From JAWLHA01 sp041690535 (GTDB lineage: Bacteria > Pseudomonadota > Gammaproteobacteria > Thiohalomonadales > Thiohalomonadaceae): a DNA stretch of 64,000 nucleotides. The stretch is taken from the NCBI GenBank assembly GCA_041690535.1, contig JAWLHA010000011.1:19503-83502 (forward strand), given 5' to 3'. Under the pieces are notes generated by a model. That model saw nothing but the letters and a program-made list of their open reading frames with translations, searched no databases and had not been told where the DNA came from. Numbering within the stretch: the first letter of the stretch is position 1; every line of letters begins with the position of its first letter. Positions 6,964-15,242 of the stretch are shown one piece after another. The position numbers and the translations under genes are program-made.

Positions 6964-9810
6964 TGTGGTCACCCCATCACCTTCGGGGCAGGCCGATGTG
7001 AGGTGGTCGGCGATGCTGCGGACAATCAGGCGAAACTGCGCCAAGCGGTGTTCAATGGCCTCGTTGATGTCGTAGAAGGCACTCTTCCTGTCGATGTGGC
7101 GGTAGCCGAGCCCTTCGAGATCCAGCAGCTCGTGGATCTCCCGCCACTCGCCACCGACGCGCAGGCGAAGGGCGGGATTGATGATGTAATGGCCGTGGCG
7201 GATCCGAAAGAAAAGCTTGCGGTTGTAGCGATCCTCCCGGCGTATCTCGTTCTTGGAGAGGATGCCGGAGATGTAGGCGCGCTGCTTGCGGCGTTGGGGG
7301 ATTAGCGTGTCGGGAAAGTGCTCCAGCACCTCCACGAAATCGGCGGCCTGGAAGGCCCCGTCGGTTTCCACCACCTTTCGGCCCAGCCGGGTGTAGAACA
7401 TGGCCATCATCAGGTTGAGCAGGAGAAACTCCATGAGGCGGTTGTCCAGTTTCACCAGGCGGCCCTCCACCTGTACGGATTCGCTCTCGGGCTCCAACCG
7501 GGTGTAGACCGCCGCCAGGCGCTGGCGGGCGTAGCGGGGGTCCAGGCACGCCTGCTCCAGGGCGATGCGGAAGGGGTTGAACCCGATGTTGTTGACCGCG
7601 TCGACGTCGGCCCCCTCGGCGATGAGCCGCTCCACCAGCTCGTCGTTGCCGAGGCGGGTGGCGTTCATCAGCGGGGTCTGGTTGAACAGGTCTCGAAAGT
7701 CGATGCCGTACTGGTCGGTCTGGCGCAGCACCGCCGTGGGGTGCTTCAGGCTGTAGGCCATGAAGTGTTTCTGATCGAGCTGCTTGCGCCCCTTTTCCGG
7801 CGTCTTCGCGGGGGCGAATCCCGCCCGGGCCAAGGTGCTCAGGCGGGGTTGATCGCTGTAGACCAGCGCATACTCGAACAGCGTGATGCGCGCCTTCTTG
7901 TCCCCGGCCAGCGCTTTGTTCTCGAGGGCGGCGAGTTCGGCACCGCTGAGCACGCTCCAGGGGACCGGCTTCAGCTTCAGGACCTGAGTTCGGATCTCCT
8001 CCGCCTGCTCCTGCTTGCCCTGAAGCTCGAGCCGGCGCGCCTCGGCCCGCCACTCCTCCAGACTGGAGTCCTGCGCCTCGATGTCGATACCCTCGCCGGC
8101 GACCTTGAGCCCCAGAAGCTCGAACAGGGGCTGGCCGGGATCCTCCTCCATCACGTAGATATTGCGCACGGCGCGGGTGACGGCCACGTAGAGGGCATTG
8201 ATGTGAAACTTGTAGATCTCGAGAGACTTGTCGCTCTTGTCCTTCGCCCGGCCGTAGTGGAGTTCCTCGCGGGCCACCTCCGCCGCGCTCACCCCCTCGC
8301 AGATGGCGCGAAAACGCGCCTTGTCGGCGGAGGTGAAGTTGAAGAGGATGATGTTTTCGTACTCCAGCCCCTTGGCCTCCTGGATGGAGAAGACCAGGGG
8401 GGTGCCGAAGTGGGCCTTGGCTGCGCTCTTCTGCTCCGGGTGCATGACAATGAGCGCGAAGCGGGTGGAGTGGCGGGTCTTGCGGTCCAGCTCCCGCTTC
8501 AGGGCATCATCCGCGGGCAGCAGGAGCACGCGGCCAAGGTGGCCGCTGTTGCTGCGCACCAGATAGTTGCTCTCCCGGTCGATGGAGCCGAAGCGGGCAT
8601 TCTTGAGCTTGAGGATGCGGTTGGCCAACTCCGTCACCTCCGGGGTGTTGCGGTAGTTGGTGCTGAGAATGCGGATGAGATCAGTGGGGGCGTCGTCCCC
8701 CTTCTGGCGATAGAAGAAGCTCTTCAGACCGGCCCAGGAGAAGAAGTTCGGGTGCACGATCTGGTTGGCGTCCCCGCACAGCAGAAAGGCGCGCGGGTCG
8801 CGCAGCGACTTGAGAATAAGGCGCAGCTGCACGTTGGTGAGATCCTGCACTTCATCCACCACCACGAAGTCATAGCGCGGCTCCACCCGGCTCAGGTAGG
8901 CGTGGCTGATGATGTTGGCGTCGTAGTAGCCCTGCTCGGCCATGTACTCCAGATAGCGGGAGAAGAGGGCGTAGACCGCCTCGCGCTCCTCGCGGGAGAA
9001 GATGGATTGCTTGATGCCGAGGTCGAGATACTCCTCTCTGCTGAGATAGGGCTGCTCGGTGCCCGATCCGGTGAGCACCCCCTTGAACTCCTCGAACAGC
9101 TGGTGCGGATCTCCCAGACTGCGGGGCAGCCGCTGGCGGGCATGCCAGGCGCTGAATTCGCGCAGGGTGAGCTCTCGCCCATCGGGTACCGCGATACTCT
9201 CCAGAAACTCCTGGAACGACAGGAATTCAGTCGCCTGCCCCTCGTTCTCATACCCCGCCGCGAAGTAGAGGGTGCGGGCATTGTGGACCAGATAGGGGGA
9301 GCGGGTGACGTAGAGCACCTCGCCGGCGGCCTCTTTCATCTTTTCCAGGGTAAGGGCCGTCTTGCCGCTGCCTGCCGAACCGATGACGATGAGCGGCGGC
9401 GGCAGGCGAAACACCGCCTCCTGGGCCTCGTCGAAGGAGATCACCTTGTCCAGAAGATGGAACCGCGCGCTGGCGGGATTCACGTAAGGCAGCGGCGGGG
9501 GGTCGGGCTGCGTGGGATCGGCGATGTCGGGGATCTTGCTCTCGTCCACCACCGCACCGCGGGAGAGGAAACGCGACTTCTCGTAGGCGTGGTTAGGGAT
9601 GTACTCCAGGACGAGGGCATAGGCCTGCCCCTGGTGGCTGCGTACCGTGAACAACAGTCGGTTGCTGCGGTCGAGGCGGGCGCGGAAGAGGCCTTCGCCC
9701 ACCTTCTTCACCTCGGCGGAACGGAAGTCATCCGCCTCCAGGTACCCCCTCAGCTTGTCAAAATTGGGAATGGTGGCGGGATTCAGCTCGTTATAGACAA
9801 GAACCTTCAT
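6916..9810 (-). CDS. UvrD/Rep-like SF1 helicase with RelE-like N-terminus and ankyrin repeats
   Basis: The 964-residue protein starts at ATG 9808-9810; the frame runs further upstream, but that part lies over the LysR gene and its flank. Residues 1-85 resemble a ParE/RelE-type fold (K-V-G-E-G-L-F-R-A-R-L-D-R-S-N-R-L-L-F-T-V). The helicase core follows: Walker A GSAGSGKT (K150), Walker B VVVDEVQD (D319-E320), an S-T-N-Y-R-N motif near 375 and the V-A-V-T-R-A motif near 545. About residues 715-765 carry ankyrin-like repeats (NQTPLMNATRLGNDELVERL...AEGADVDA). The last ~150 residues are basic and unassigned, and the final ~16 are encoded by direct-repeat copy B. Such fusions occur near mobile and defence genes, but its role is not known. 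Confidence 0.85.
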   Translation of the reverse strand: MKVLVYNELNPATIPNFDKLRGYLEADDFRSAEVKKVGEGLFRARLDRSNRLLFTVRSHQGQAYALVLEYIPNHAYEKSRFLSRGAVVDESKIPDIADPTQPDPPPLPYVNPASARFHLLDKVISFDEAQEAVFRLPPPLIVIGSAGSGKTALTLEKMKEAAGEVLYVTRSPYLVHNARTLYFAAGYENEGQATEFLSFQEFLESIAVPDGRELTLREFSAWHARQRLPRSLGDPHQLFEEFKGVLTGSGTEQPYLSREEYLDLGIKQSIFSREEREAVYALFSRYLEYMAEQGYYDANIISHAYLSRVEPRYDFVVVDEVQDLTNVQLRLILKSLRDPRAFLLCGDANQIVHPNFFSWAGLKSFFYRQKGDDAPTDLIRILSTNYRNTPEVTELANRILKLKNARFGSIDRESNYLVRSNSGHLGRVLLLPADDALKRELDRKTRHSTRFALIVMHPEQKSAAKAHFGTPLVFSIQEAKGLEYENIILFNFTSADKARFRAICEGVSAAEVAREELHYGRAKDKSDKSLEIYKFHINALYVAVTRAVRNIYVMEEDPGQPLFELLGLKVAGEGIDIEAQDSSLEEWRAEARRLELQGKQEQAEEIRTQVLKLKPVPWSVLSGAELAALENKALAGDKKARITLFEYALVYSDQPRLSTLARAGFAPAKTPEKGRKQLDQKHFMAYSLKHPTAVLRQTDQYGIDFRDLFNQTPLMNATRLGNDELVERLIAEGADVDAVNNIGFNPFRIALEQACLDPRYARQRLAAVYTRLEPESESVQVEGRLVKLDNRLMEFLLLNLMMAMFYTRLGRKVVETDGAFQAADFVEVLEHFPDTLIPQRRKQRAYISGILSKNEIRREDRYNRKLFFRIRHGHYIINPALRLRVGGEWREIHELLDLEGLGYRHIDRKSAFYDINEAIEHRLAQFRLIVRSIADHLTSACPEGDGVTTAESEGKAAHSPRRGG

Positions 9811-9887
9811 CGTGACAGGGCCGTTAGTTTTATTTGGGTGTCGTATACCTTGAGAGTCAAAGAGCCGTGTGTCAATGAACGGGCGTA

Positions 9888-9964
9888 GCAGGGTGAATGC
9901 ATACTCACCCAAGGACTTACGTCGCTCACAGCACGGCCGTGACGTTAGTATGCGTTCACCCTGC
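9888..9964. repeat. Dispersed palindromic repeat, short form
   Basis: The ends GCAGGGTGAATGCATACTCA and its near reverse complement (TAGTATGCGTTCACCCTGC) flank a core with GGACTTACGTCGCTCACAGC. Related copies occur at 50462-50633 (long form), 63901-64000 (cut by the window end) and, decayed, at about 47306-47347. This copy lies between the helicase and LysR genes. Confidence 0.8.
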
Positions 9965-10021
9965 GGGTCGTAGGGGCTCTGCAGCTGAACGTGAGCAAGA
10001 TAGCCGTGCGCCTCGCCCGGT

Positions 10022-10933
10022 TCATCGAATCCCTCCGAGTGCCGATGCAGGGAGGAGGGCCTCGCAGAGGGCGGTGCGCAGCCGCTCCACCACCTCCTCG
10101 CCGGTGTCGGCGGCGGTGAGCAGGACCAGCTCCACGTCGGGCAGGGGCGGCAAGTCGTCGCCGAGGATGCGCAGGTCCGGTTCCAGCCAGCGCTCGGTCC
10201 GTACACCGACCCCGAGGCCGGCGCGCAGGGCCGCACGCATTCCGGCGAGACTGGGGGTGGAGAGGACGATGCGCCAGGGCCGCCCAATGGCATCCAGGGC
10301 ACTGAGCACGGCGTTGCGGAAGATGCAGTGGCCGTTGGAGAGCACCAGCGGCAGGGGTTCATCCTTGGCGACCTTGAGCTCCGGTGAGGCGACCCAGACG
10401 CGGCGCAGCCGCTCGATGACCTCGCAGCCGATGCCGCGCTGTGCCTGCCCCGGCTCCTGGAACAGCACCGCCAGATCCAGCTCGCCACGCTCCACCTCGT
10501 CGCGCAGCTTGAGGTTGGCGTCTACCCGAACCTCCAGAGTGACACTGGGGTGGAGTCGCGAGAAGTGGGCCAGCAGGTCGGCCAGGCCCCCATCAGCGAC
10601 CTCCTGGGCCGAACCCAGGCGCACCCGCCCCTGCAGGCGTGTCTCCGCCAGGGCGGCCAGTGCCTCGTCATTGAGGGCCAGCAGGCGGCGCGCGTAGCCC
10701 AGCAACAGCTCGCCTCGCTCGGTCAGGGCGACGCTGCGGGTGTTGCGCGCCAGCAGCGGGGTCGCCAACCGCTCCTCCAGCCGTTTGAGTTGCTGGCTCA
10801 CCGTGGATTGGGTGCGATGCAACCGCGCGGCGGCCCGGGTGAATCCGCCGCCGTCCACCACGGCGATGAAGGTGCGTAGCAGTTCCAGCTCCAGATCCCG
10901 TGAGGATATATTCGCAGAGTGAATAGCTGTCAT
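10022..10933 (-). CDS. LysR family transcriptional regulator
   Basis: The 303-residue protein has the LysR winged HTH at about residues 14-73 (LRTFIAVVDGGGFTRAAARL, then TQSTVSQQLKRLEERL and LLARNTRSVALTERGE) and a C-terminal periplasmic-binding-protein-like effector domain. It is divergent from a tautomerase/PNPOx-like gene pair at 11005-11903, with 71 bases between, the usual arrangement for a LysR regulator and its target. The effector is unknown. Confidence 0.9.
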   Translation of the reverse strand: MTAIHSANISSRDLELELLRTFIAVVDGGGFTRAAARLHRTQSTVSQQLKRLEERLATPLLARNTRSVALTERGELLLGYARRLLALNDEALAALAETRLQGRVRLGSAQEVADGGLADLLAHFSRLHPSVTLEVRVDANLKLRDEVERGELDLAVLFQEPGQAQRGIGCEVIERLRRVWVASPELKVAKDEPLPLVLSNGHCIFRNAVLSALDAIGRPWRIVLSTPSLAGMRAALRAGLGVGVRTERWLEPDLRILGDDLPPLPDVELVLLTAADTGEEVVERLRTALCEALLPASALGGIR

Positions 10934-11004
10934 TGTGATAATTCGTTTCCCAAATCAGTCTGCCAAGCCTACGCTCTTCTCTCCAGCCGTCAAGGAGCGC
11001 CACG

Positions 11005-11388
11005 ATGCCTTACATCGACCTGCTTATAGAGCCCGCACCGACCCCGGCGCAGGCCACTCGCCTCGCCCAGGGGCTCACCGATGCCATGGTCGAGGTGGGG
11101 GGCAAGCGACGCGCAGTGACCGCCGTGCGCATTGCCGCCGCCGATTCCGCGCTCTGGAGCATCGGCGGCGAGAGGTGCCCCCAGGCGACCGCCTACCTGG
11201 ATGTGAAGGTTACTGAGGGAAGCAACAGCCGGGAGGAGAAGGCGGCCTTGGTGGAACGCTTTCACCGGCTGCTCGTCGAAACGCTCGGTGAGCTGGCGGA
11301 GGCGAGTTACATCGCCATCCACGAGCTTCCGGCGGAGAGTTGGGGGTATGGCGGGCTGACGCAGGCAGCGAGGGGTGGCAGGCCATGA
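11005..11388 (+). CDS. Tautomerase superfamily protein
   Basis: The 127-residue protein begins M-P-Y-I-D-L-L-I, placing a proline at position 2, the catalytic base (Pro1 after Met removal) of 4-oxalocrotonate tautomerase-like enzymes. Later sequence, E-E-K-A-A-L-V-E-R-F and Y-I-A-I-H-E-L-P-A-E-S-W-G-Y-G-G, fits the second beta-alpha-beta unit. At 127 residues it is longer than the 60-70 aa single-unit members, so it is probably a fused-unit member. It overlaps the next gene by ATGA and faces a LysR regulator. Substrate unknown. Confidence 0.8.
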   Translation: MPYIDLLIEPAPTPAQATRLAQGLTDAMVEVGGKRRAVTAVRIAAADSALWSIGGERCPQATAYLDVKVTEGSNSREEKAALVERFHRLLVETLGELAEASYIAIHELPAESWGYGGLTQAARGGRP

Positions 11389-11903
11389 GCGGCCACCCGT
11401 TTCACGCCGGTGAGCTGGCGGCGCAAATGCGTTTTAACGAAGGGTGGAACGAGGGTCGGGCCGCGCGCCTTGGCCGTACCGTCGGCCATACGCTGGATGA
11501 TGAGAAGGCGATGTTCATCGAGGGACTGCCGTTCTTCTTTCTCGCCACGGCCGATGCCGTCGGCCAGTGCGACTGCAGTTTTAAGGGCACCGAGCCCGGG
11601 CCAGACGGCCGTCTGCTTCCTGTCGTCCGGGTCGTCGGGCCGCAGCGGCTGATCTTCCCGGACTATGCCGGCAACGGCATGTTCAACTCGCTGGGCAACA
11701 TTCTGGTCAATCCGCAGGTGGGCCTGCTGTTCATCGACTTCGCCTCCCGGACGCGGCTGCGTGTCAATGGCGCGGCCACCCTCCTGGAGGAAGCGGCGAT
11801 CGATGAATGGCGCCCCCGCTGGCCGCAGGCGCAGCGGGCCGTGTCGGTGAGGGTAGAGCAGGTCTATTGGAACTGCGCGAAGCGGATACCGACACGGCCA
11901 TGA
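11385..11903 (+). CDS. Pyridoxamine 5'-phosphate oxidase-like flavin-binding protein
   Basis: This 172-residue product starts at ATG 11385, overlapping the stop of the tautomerase gene (ATGA), so translation is probably coupled. The sequence L-P-F-F-F-L-A-T-A-D-A-V-G-Q-C-D, then P-D-Y-A-G-N-G-M-F-N-S-L-G-N and V-G-L-L-F-I-D-F matches the split-barrel FMN-binding fold of the PNPOx-like superfamily. A redox or detoxification role with the tautomerase is possible but not shown. Confidence 0.8.
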   Translation: MSGHPFHAGELAAQMRFNEGWNEGRAARLGRTVGHTLDDEKAMFIEGLPFFFLATADAVGQCDCSFKGTEPGPDGRLLPVVRVVGPQRLIFPDYAGNGMFNSLGNILVNPQVGLLFIDFASRTRLRVNGAATLLEEAAIDEWRPRWPQAQRAVSVRVEQVYWNCAKRIPTRP

Positions 11904-12024
11904 GGCGAGCCAACTAGCCACCAGTGTTCGGGGTAGATGCGGCGCCATCCGCAGAGGCCTCTGGAAGCATCTACTCACAGGCGTCCGAGGCACCGACACG
12001 GACCGGCGAATCAAAACAAAACGT

Positions 12025-12179
12025 GTAACTGCTCACCCAGGCGCTCACGACCGGCACAGGAAACTCGGCATCCCTGCGAAGGAAGTTCGTCATCCCCGCG
12101 AAGGCGGGGATCCATTGGAGGCGTGCTTCTGTTCACTGGATTCCCGCCTACGCGGGAATGACGGGGGGTGAGTAGTTAC
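12025..12179. mobile_element. Non-autonomous element (MITE type 1) with 8-bp target duplication
   Basis: The ends are GTAACTGCTCACCC and GGGGTGAGTAGTTAC, an imperfect terminal inverted repeat. Direct repeats CAAAACGT flank both sides (12017-12024 and 12180-12187). Inside are two palindromic modules of the CCCGCGAAGGCGGG type. GTAA termini plus an 8-bp duplication are features of IS66-family elements. No transposase is encoded. Confidence 0.85.
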
Positions 12180-12185
12180 CAAAAC

Positions 12186-12328
12186 GTAACTATTCGACCC
12201 AACAGCCCGGGTGCCTTACGTAGGAGCCCAGCCCTCTGGGCGATTGCATCGGTAAAGCTCGCGCAGCCCAGAGGGTTGGGCTCCTGCCGGGGAGAGGCGA
12301 CAGGTCGGTGGAACGGCTGAATAGTTAC
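12186..12328. mobile_element. Non-autonomous element (MITE type 2), older insertion
   Basis: The ends are GTAACTATTC and GAATAGTTAC. The interior, with CGTAGGAGCCCAGCCCTCTG and its inverted counterpart, is shared with 17651-17800. The flanking octamer AACAAAAC occurs at 12015-12022 and 12329-12336; the type 1 element later landed on its left edge. It lies 26 bases upstream of the GST start. Confidence 0.85.
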
Positions 12329-12354
12329 AACAAAACGACAAGGAGAACGAGAGC

Positions 12355-12957
12355 GTGACAATGCTGAAACTCTACGACCTGGAGCGTTCCGGCAACTGCT
12401 ACAAGATCCGTTTGATGCTTTCCATGCTGGGACTCAACCATGAACGCATCCCCACAGACAGCACCGCGGGGGAGACGCAGACGCCCGCGTTCAAGCGCCT
12501 GAACCCGCGCGGCCAAATCCCGGTGTTGACCGACGGAGAGAGGGTGATCTGGGACTCGATGGCGATCCTGGTCTACATCGCCCGCCGTTACGGCAACGAG
12601 GATTGGCTGCCCACCGATATTTTGGGCGAAACACGGGTGATGCAGTGGCTTGCGGTGTCGGAGAACGAGCTGCTCTACGGCCTCGCCCGTGCCCGCGTCA
12701 CCGTGCGTTTCAATCGCCCCTTCGACCTCGAACAGTGCCACCACGATGCAATGCCGGGGCTGGAGGCGATGGAGGTCAGGCTCGCAGAGCACCCGTGGCT
12801 GGCCTCCGAGCGGCACCCCACGATCGCCGACATCGCCTGTTATCCCTATGTATCCCTGGCCCACGAGGGGGCGTTTTCACTGGAGCCCTATCCGTCGGTG
12901 CGGGCGTGGCTCAAGCGGGTGGAGGGGATCTCGGGCTGGTTGCCGATGGAGGGATGA
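12355..12957 (+). CDS. Glutathione S-transferase family protein
   Basis: The 200-residue protein has an N-terminal thioredoxin-like domain (residues 1-80: LYDLERSGNCYKIRLMLSML, then N-P-R-G-Q-I-P-V-L, and D-S-M-A-I-L-V-Y-I-A with the glutathione-binding S) and a helical C-terminal domain with I-A-D-I-A-C-Y-P-Y-V. This matches the GST family that conjugates or reduces with glutathione. AAGGAG at 12340-12345 is 9 bases before GTG 12355, so GTG is chosen over ATG 12361. Two MITEs sit just upstream and may have replaced its original promoter region. Confidence 0.88.
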   Translation: MTMLKLYDLERSGNCYKIRLMLSMLGLNHERIPTDSTAGETQTPAFKRLNPRGQIPVLTDGERVIWDSMAILVYIARRYGNEDWLPTDILGETRVMQWLAVSENELLYGLARARVTVRFNRPFDLEQCHHDAMPGLEAMEVRLAEHPWLASERHPTIADIACYPYVSLAHEGAFSLEPYPSVRAWLKRVEGISGWLPMEG

Positions 12958-13100
12958 GCGTCGCTGGGCCGGAGGTGTTCGAACAAGCGGCGCACGCCAA
13001 TCGAATGTCGTTCGTCGGTGATCTGCGCGGGGCGCCGGAAGGGAGGGGCTGAATGGTTACCGTGGCTAACGACTGGATCTCGCCTATGTCACTGTCCAGG

Positions 13101-13334
13101 GTAACTACTCGCCCCCCGATTGCCTCCCGCTTATGCAAACTAAGATGCGGTAGTAGGCTCACCGCACTCGATCCTCGCTACTTGTACAGTTCGTCATTCC
13201 CGCGAAGTCTGCTCCCTAGAGCTTTAGTCGGGGGGCGGGAATCCATAAGGCACCCAGCCCAATACCCATGGCCCTCTGAAGTCCAGCACTGGATTCCCGC
13301 CTTCGCGGGAATGACGGATGGGGTGAGTAGTTAC
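13101..13334. mobile_element. MITE type 1 with exact 8-bp target duplication
   Basis: The ends are GTAACTACTCGCCCC and GGGTGAGTAGTTAC; the duplication TGTCCAGG is at 13093-13100 and 13335-13342. The 234-bp interior has two CCCGC...GCGGG palindromic modules. Its right part supplies the only candidate start codons I see for the following DUF429 gene. Confidence 0.88.
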
Positions 13335-14063
13335 TGTCCAGGAGTTATAGGCATAGGCATTGACGGCTGCCGCAGCGGTTGGGTCTTCATCCAGCTTAGG
13401 GGTGAGGAAGGCTTCCGCTATGGCGTGGTCGAGCGTCTGGAAGCCTTGCGCCGTCAAATCATCGGTTCCGATCTGACATTGATCGACATTCCCATTGGAC
13501 TCAAGTCTTCGGGTTCTGAAGAACGACGCTGTGACCTGGCGGCCAGAAAGCTCCTCGGCCTGCGGGCATCGAGCGTTTTCCCGGCACCCTGTAGGCAGGT
13601 GCTGAGGTGTTGTCACTACCCGGGTGGAAGCTCCCTCAACCAATCGATCACTGGACGGAAGCTCTCCCGCCAAAGTTGGGCGATCGTGCCGAAGATCGCA
13701 GAGACCGACGCTCTGCTCCGCGCTCTTCCGGACCGCCGGAAGCTCCGTGAGATGCATCCCGAGGTCTGTTTCATGGCCCTGAACGGTGGAAAGCCGATGG
13801 GGCACAACAAAAAGACGTCGCCGGGGCAGGCGGAGCGGTTGGCGGTACTCGGCCGTTATCTTCCCCAGGCGGAGGCGGTTTACCGGGAGATCAGAGCGCA
13901 GTGGCCGAAGAGGGATCTGGCGAGCGATGACATCCTGGATGCCCTTGTCGGAGCGGTGACGGCCTCTCGTCCGGAGTGGCTCGTCTCTCTTCCGGAAATC
14001 TCCGAGGTGGACGAACTGGGGTTGCCGATGGAGATAGTCTACGCCGTGCCAGATGGCTCTTGA
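13311..14063 (+). CDS. DUF429 family protein
   Basis: The product (about 250 aa) carries the DUF429 pattern: G-I-G-I-D-G-C-R-S-G-W-V near its start, I-D-I-P-I-G-L, S-S-V-F-P-A-P, S-R-Q-S-W-A-I-V-P-K-I-A-E, M-H-P-E-V-C-F and K-K-T-S-P-G-Q-A-E-R. The family is a predicted RNase H-fold nuclease with conserved acidic residues. Candidate starts ATG 13311 and GTG 13323 both lie inside the MITE; no start is seen between the element and the conserved core, so the original start was probably displaced. Its last ~265 bases recur at 46675-46940, beyond the far end of the nif cluster. It directly precedes the nifU promoter. Confidence 0.75.
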   Translation: MTDGVSSYCPGVIGIGIDGCRSGWVFIQLRGEEGFRYGVVERLEALRRQIIGSDLTLIDIPIGLKSSGSEERRCDLAARKLLGLRASSVFPAPCRQVLRCCHYPGGSSLNQSITGRKLSRQSWAIVPKIAETDALLRALPDRRKLREMHPEVCFMALNGGKPMGHNKKTSPGQAERLAVLGRYLPQAEAVYREIRAQWPKRDLASDDILDALVGAVTASRPEWLVSLPEISEVDELGLPMEIVYAVPDGS

Positions 14064-14077
14064 GCCCCGCCCCTCTT

Positions 14078-14093
14078 TGTCGCAAAGCCCACA
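14078..14093. promoter_or_regulatory. NifA upstream activator site for nifU
   Basis: TGT-CGCAAAGCCC-ACA matches TGT-N10-ACA. It is about 95 bases upstream of the sigma-54 element at 14189. Confidence 0.8.
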
Positions 14094-14188
14094 AAGGCAG
14101 CCGGCGCTGGAGCAACTGCGCCAAGATCACTCCCCCAGTCCCGAAGATTCTCTCTCAAAAATCAGCCGGTAAGCTCGCATCGACATCC

Positions 14189-14204
14189 TGGCACACCCCT
14201 TGCT
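14189..14204 (+). promoter_or_regulatory. Sigma-54 promoter of the nifUSVWZM operon
   Basis: TGGCAC-ACCCC-TTGCT has the GG-N10-GC spacing and nearly the full -24/-12 consensus. It lies 168 bases before nifU. The remainder of 14064-14371 holds only this promoter and the NifA site. Confidence 0.88.
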
Positions 14205-14371
14205 CCACCTTTCCACACTGACGACCGTATCGGGGCAGGAGAGTGCCAGAGCGTGAGATTTCCCCGGAATGCATCGCATTCGACACGCCGGCCTTTCATC
14301 CTCCCCGATCTTATCCCCAACCGAACGGTAACCGCCAAACCATCGCCGTTCTCCGACACAGGAATCGCGCC

Positions 14372-15241
14372 ATGTGGGACTACTCGGAAAAGGTCAAGGA
14401 ACATTTTTTCAACCCGCGCAACGCCGGAGCCGTACCCGACGCGAACGCGGTGGGTGAAGTGGGGTCGATCTCTTGCGGCGATGCGCTGCGACTGACTCTC
14501 AAGGTGGACCCGAACACGGAGGTGATCCTCTCGGCTGGCTTTCAGACCTTCGGCTGCGGCTCGGCCATCGCATCCTCCTCGGCCTTGACCGAGATCGTCC
14601 GCGGCATGACCTTGGACAGTGCCCTCAAGGTCAGCAACCAGGACATTGCCGATTTCCTTGACGGCTTGCCCCCGGAGAAGATGCATTGCTCAGTGATGGG
14701 GCGCGAGGCGTTGGCCGCGGCCATCGCCAACTACCGGGGCGAGGAGTGGCACGATGACCACGAAGAGGGGGCGCTCGTCTGCAAGTGCTTCGGCGTCGAC
14801 GCGGAGCTGATTGAGGCGACGGTGCGGGCCAACAACCTGCGCACCATTGAGCAGGTCACCCACTACACCAAGGCGGGCGGCGGCTGCGCGACCTGCCACG
14901 ATGGGATCGAGGCGGTGCTCGCCAGGGTCTGGGGCGAACAACCGGCCGAATCGGCCGTGCAACCGGCCACTGGCACACTCACCAACCTGCAACGGATTCG
15001 GCGCATAGAGGCCGTGCTCGAGGGGCTGCGCCCGCGGCTCAAACGCGACCACGGCGATGTGGAGCTGGTGGAGGTGGCCGGCGACGTCATCTACGTCAAT
15101 CTGCTCGGCGCCTGCAACGGTTGCATGATGTCCGGGGCGACCCTCGGCGGTATTCAACAGAAGCTCATCGAGGCGCTCGGTCAGTTCATCCGGGTGGTTC
15201 CGGCCACCGAACTGAAGCGCATCGCGGCGGGAGGGCGTTGA
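14372..15241 (+). CDS. nifU: NifU, Fe-S cluster assembly scaffold for nitrogenase
   Basis: The 289-residue protein has the three-part NifU layout. An IscU-like N-terminal domain starts M-W-D-Y-S-E-K-V and holds cysteines in S-C-G-D-A, F-G-C-G-S-A and K-M-H-C-S-V. A central [2Fe-2S] domain holds C-K-C-F and C-A-T-C. The C-terminal Nfu domain has N-G-C-M-M-S (C-x2-C in G-A-C-N-G-C). It builds clusters from NifS sulfur and passes them to NifH and the MoFe pathway. The start is set by homology to MWDYSEKVKEHF. It is the first gene after a sigma-54 promoter with a NifA site, and nifS follows after 1 base. Confidence 0.97.
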   Translation: MWDYSEKVKEHFFNPRNAGAVPDANAVGEVGSISCGDALRLTLKVDPNTEVILSAGFQTFGCGSAIASSSALTEIVRGMTLDSALKVSNQDIADFLDGLPPEKMHCSVMGREALAAAIANYRGEEWHDDHEEGALVCKCFGVDAELIEATVRANNLRTIEQVTHYTKAGGGCATCHDGIEAVLARVWGEQPAESAVQPATGTLTNLQRIRRIEAVLEGLRPRLKRDHGDVELVEVAGDVIYVNLLGACNGCMMSGATLGGIQQKLIEALGQFIRVVPATELKRIAAGGR

Positions 15242-15242
15242 A

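Noticed and set aside
9811..10488. N-terminal extension of the helicase by ~226 residues
   Set aside because: The extension is out of frame over the LysR gene and a palindromic repeat; MKVLVYNELN gives a natural start.
12090..12163. CCCGCGAAGGCGGG palindromes as transcription terminators
   Set aside because: They lack T-runs and belong to MITE interiors that occur in both orientations and in non-terminal places.
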